Source: an uncultured Actinomyces sp. (GTDB taxonomy: Bacteria; Actinomycetota; Actinomycetes; Actinomycetales; Actinomycetaceae). Taken from it: DNA of 8,031 bases. This document shows positions 6,178 to 8,031 of the stretch, piece by piece. The stretch lies in the NCBI GenBank assembly GCA_915069725.1, contig CAJZFF010000067.1, positions 1 to 8,031 of the forward strand. Reading direction: 5' to 3'. Below the pieces are notes generated by a model. That model had not been told where the DNA came from, searched no databases, and saw only the letters and a program-made list of their open reading frames with translations. The first letter of the stretch is position 1, and each line of letters opens with the position of its first letter. The position numbers and the translations under genes are program-made.

Positions 6178-7287
6178 ATGACTTGGTCAGTTGCTGTTGC
6201 TGGAGCCACCGGGTACGCCGGTGGTGAGGTTCTGCGCCTGCTCACGGCTCACCCGGAGGTGGAGGTCGGTGCGCTCACCGCGGCCTCGTCCGCCGGCAGT
6301 CGGCTCGGCGAGCACCATCCGCACCTGCTTTCCCTGGCGGACTGCATCGTCCAGCCCACCGAGGCGGAGATCCTCGCCGAGCACGACGTCGCCGTCCTGG
6401 CCCTGCCGCACGGAGCTTCCGGAGCCATCACGGCGGCTCTCGAGGAGCTCGCCTCGGGCGGCAGAAGCGCGCCGCTACTCATCGACTGCGGCGCGGACCA
6501 CCGCCTGACCAGTCAGCAGGCGTGGGAGGCCTACTACGGCTCGGACTACGCCGGCGCCTGGACCTACGGGATGCCCGAGCTCCTGCACCACGGCGAGACT
6601 CGAGCCCACGCCCAGCGCGAGGAGCTGGCAGCCTCCAGGCGCATCGCCGTCCCCGGCTGCAACGTCACCGCCGTCACCCTGGCCGTCCAGCCCGGCGTCG
6701 CCGCCGGACTTCTCGACCCCTCCCGGCTGACCGCCGTGCTGGCCGTCGGATACTCCGGCGCGGGCAAGGCCCTCAAGCCTCACCTCACCGCGGCCGAGGC
6801 GCTGGGGTCGGCTCAGCCCTACGCCGTCGGAGGCACCCACCGGCACATTCCCGAGATCCTCCAGAACCTGGAGGTGGTCGGAGCCGCCGCCGGAGCAGCA
6901 CGGCTGTCCTTCACCCCGGTCCTGGTCCCCATGAGCCGCGGCATCCTGGCCACCGTCACCGCCCCCATGACTGCGGCTCTGCGGGAGGCCCCCGACCCCG
7001 AAGCCGCCCTGCGAGCCGCCTGGGATGACGCCTACGGGGCCACCGGTAGTGGTGAGAGCCTCATCCAGCTGCTTCCCGAGGGGACCTGGCCCACCACCGG
7101 CACTGTCCTGGGGAGCGGGACCGCCACCGTTCAGGTCGCCATCGACCGTGGTGCGGATGCCGTCGTGGCCATGTGCGCCATCGACAACCTCGGCAAGGGC
7201 ACCGCCAGTGCCGCGGTTCAGTCCCTCAACCTCGCCCTCGGGCTGGAGGAGACCACCGCCATCACCATCCAAGGAGTCGCACCGTGA
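6178..7287 (+). CDS. argC: N-acetyl-gamma-glutamyl-phosphate reductase
   Basis: ArgC reduces N-acetyl-glutamyl-5-phosphate to N-acetylglutamate semialdehyde with NADPH, the third step of arginine synthesis. From the ATG at 6178 it has 369 residues. The NADP-binding loop GATGYAG is at 9-15, directly after the first strand (WSVAVA). The catalytic cysteine is Cys161 in VPGCNVTA; many homologues read PGCYPTA here. The catalytic histidine region is GTHRHIPEI (219-227), and the C-terminus [22 protein letters not shown] is typical of the family. Upstream in-frame starts (TTG 6136, ATG 6139, ATG 6163) would add up to 14 Cys-rich residues unlike ArgC and would run through the ARG-box dyad, so I prefer 6178, though it has no ribosome site and may be leaderless. 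The stop overlaps the argJ GTG, so argC and argJ are one operon. Confidence 0.96.
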   Translation: MTWSVAVAGATGYAGGEVLRLLTAHPEVEVGALTAASSAGSRLGEHHPHLLSLADCIVQPTEAEILAEHDVAVLALPHGASGAITAALEELASGGRSAPLLIDCGADHRLTSQQAWEAYYGSDYAGAWTYGMPELLHHGETRAHAQREELAASRRIAVPGCNVTAVTLAVQPGVAAGLLDPSRLTAVLAVGYSGAGKALKPHLTAAEALGSAQPYAVGGTHRHIPEILQNLEVVGAAAGAARLSFTPVLVPMSRGILATVTAPMTAALREAPDPEAALRAAWDDAYGATGSGESLIQLLPEGTWPTTGTVLGSGTATVQVAIDRGADAVVAMCAIDNLGKGTASAAVQSLNLALGLEETTAITIQGVAP

Positions 7288-8031
7288 GCGTGACCGCAGC
7301 ACAGGGATTCCGCGCCGCCGGCGTGCGCGCCGGTCTGAAGGCCTCCGGCAAGCCCGACCTCGCCCTCGTCGTCAATGACGGGCCGCTGGACACCGCGGCC
7401 GGGGTGTTCACCACCAACCGCGTCGTTGCAGCCCCCGTGGTCTGGTCACGCCGGCTCCTGGCCGGTGAGGAAGGTGGGCAGCCGGGCCGCGCCCGCGCCG
7501 TCGTCCTCAACTCCGGCAGCGCCAACGCCTGCACCGGAGCGCAGGGCCTGCGTGATACCGAGGCCACCGCAGCCCGTGCAGCCGGCCTGGTGGGCATCGA
7601 ACCGGACCAGGTCCTGGTCTGCTCCACGGGCGTCATCGGGGAGCGCATCGACATGCCCGTCCTCCTGGAGGGCGTCGACGTCGCGGCCCTCGCCCTGGCC
7701 GACACGTCCCAGGCCGGCACCGATGCGGCCACCGCCATCATGACGACCGACACCGTCTCCAAGGAGGATGCCCTCACGGTCGGTGCCGGCGATCAGGGCT
7801 GGACCATTGGCGGCATGATCAAGGGAGTGGGCATGCTGGCCCCCGGCATGGCCACCATGCTCGCCGTCATCACCACCGACGCCGCCCTCACCCCTCAGCA
7901 GGCGCAGGACGCCCTGGCGTCCGCCACGGCACGAACCGTCAACCGGATCAACTCCGACGGCTGCATGTCCACCAATGACACGGTTCTCCTGCTGGCCTCC
8001 GGGGCCTCCGGCGTCACACCCTCCCGAGCCG
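7284..8031 (+). CDS. argJ: Glutamate N-acetyltransferase / amino-acid N-acetyltransferase (3' end beyond window)
   Basis: ArgJ moves the acetyl group from N-acetylornithine to glutamate, recycling it; bifunctional members also acetylate glutamate from acetyl-CoA. The first 249 codons are present. The oxyanion-hole motif STGVIGE is at 114-120 (Thr115, Gly116). The self-cleavage site is [25 protein letters not shown], with Thr191 as the expected nucleophile that becomes the N-terminus of the beta chain; the residue before MATML is Gly where Asn is common. [13 protein letters not shown] (76-88) corresponds to the family's NAGNANACTG. The GTG at 7284 overlaps the argC stop by four bases and has AAGGAG (7271-7276) seven bases upstream, better spaced than the GTG at 7290. 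Mono- or bifunctionality cannot be told here. The rest of the arg cluster (argB, argD and others) would be expected downstream. Confidence 0.97.
   Translation, partial: MSVTAAQGFRAAGVRAGLKASGKPDLALVVNDGPLDTAAGVFTTNRVVAAPVVWSRRLLAGEEGGQPGRARAVVLNSGSANACTGAQGLRDTEATAARAAGLVGIEPDQVLVCSTGVIGERIDMPVLLEGVDVAALALADTSQAGTDAATAIMTTDTVSKEDALTVGAGDQGWTIGGMIKGVGMLAPGMATMLAVITTDAALTPQQAQDALASATARTVNRINSDGCMSTNDTVLLLASGASGVTPSRA

Overview
The window is a high-GC stretch of bacterial chromosome with strong G/C preference at third codon positions, dense genes and long spurious antisense frames. The proteins look actinobacterial, and an Actinomyces-like member of the Actinomycetaceae is my best guess. That guess rests on the style of PheS, PheT, ArgC and ArgJ and is an inference, because there is no 16S rRNA gene or other decisive marker here.

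Layout. At the left, on the minus strand, lies a two-gene operon: a MerR-family regulator (624-1487) followed by an ABC transporter ATPase (627 down to 1, cut by the window edge). The two overlap by four bases (GTGA). A 201-base intergenic region (1488-1688) separates them from the divergent plus-strand pheS-pheT operon (1689-5433), which encodes both subunits of phenylalanyl-tRNA synthetase. A perfect 24-bp stem hairpin (5460-5510) follows pheT. Next is a single flavodoxin-fold gene (5574-6092), then an arginine biosynthesis operon that begins with argC (6178-7287) and argJ (7284 to the window end, partial). These two also overlap by GTGA.

How the genes work together. The MerR protein probably controls its own operon: a 17-bp perfect palindrome sits in a 19-bp spacer between a good -35 and a fair -10 box, which is the textbook MerR-type promoter. 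The ATPase has the YVPGD-type Q-loop region of a multidrug/antibiotic exporter family, so the left operon is probably an inducible efflux system whose permease lies outside the window. PheS and PheT form the (alpha-beta)2 synthetase. ArgC and ArgJ carry out the third and fifth (and, through acetyl recycling or de novo acetylation, also the first) steps of ornithine synthesis. A 5-4-5 palindrome like an ArgR box lies over the -35 region in front of argC.

I see no mobile element, CRISPR array, tRNA or rRNA gene, or new multi-gene system. The best leads are regulatory: the MerR operator-promoter, the nested dyads at argC, and a repeated pattern of likely leaderless starts.
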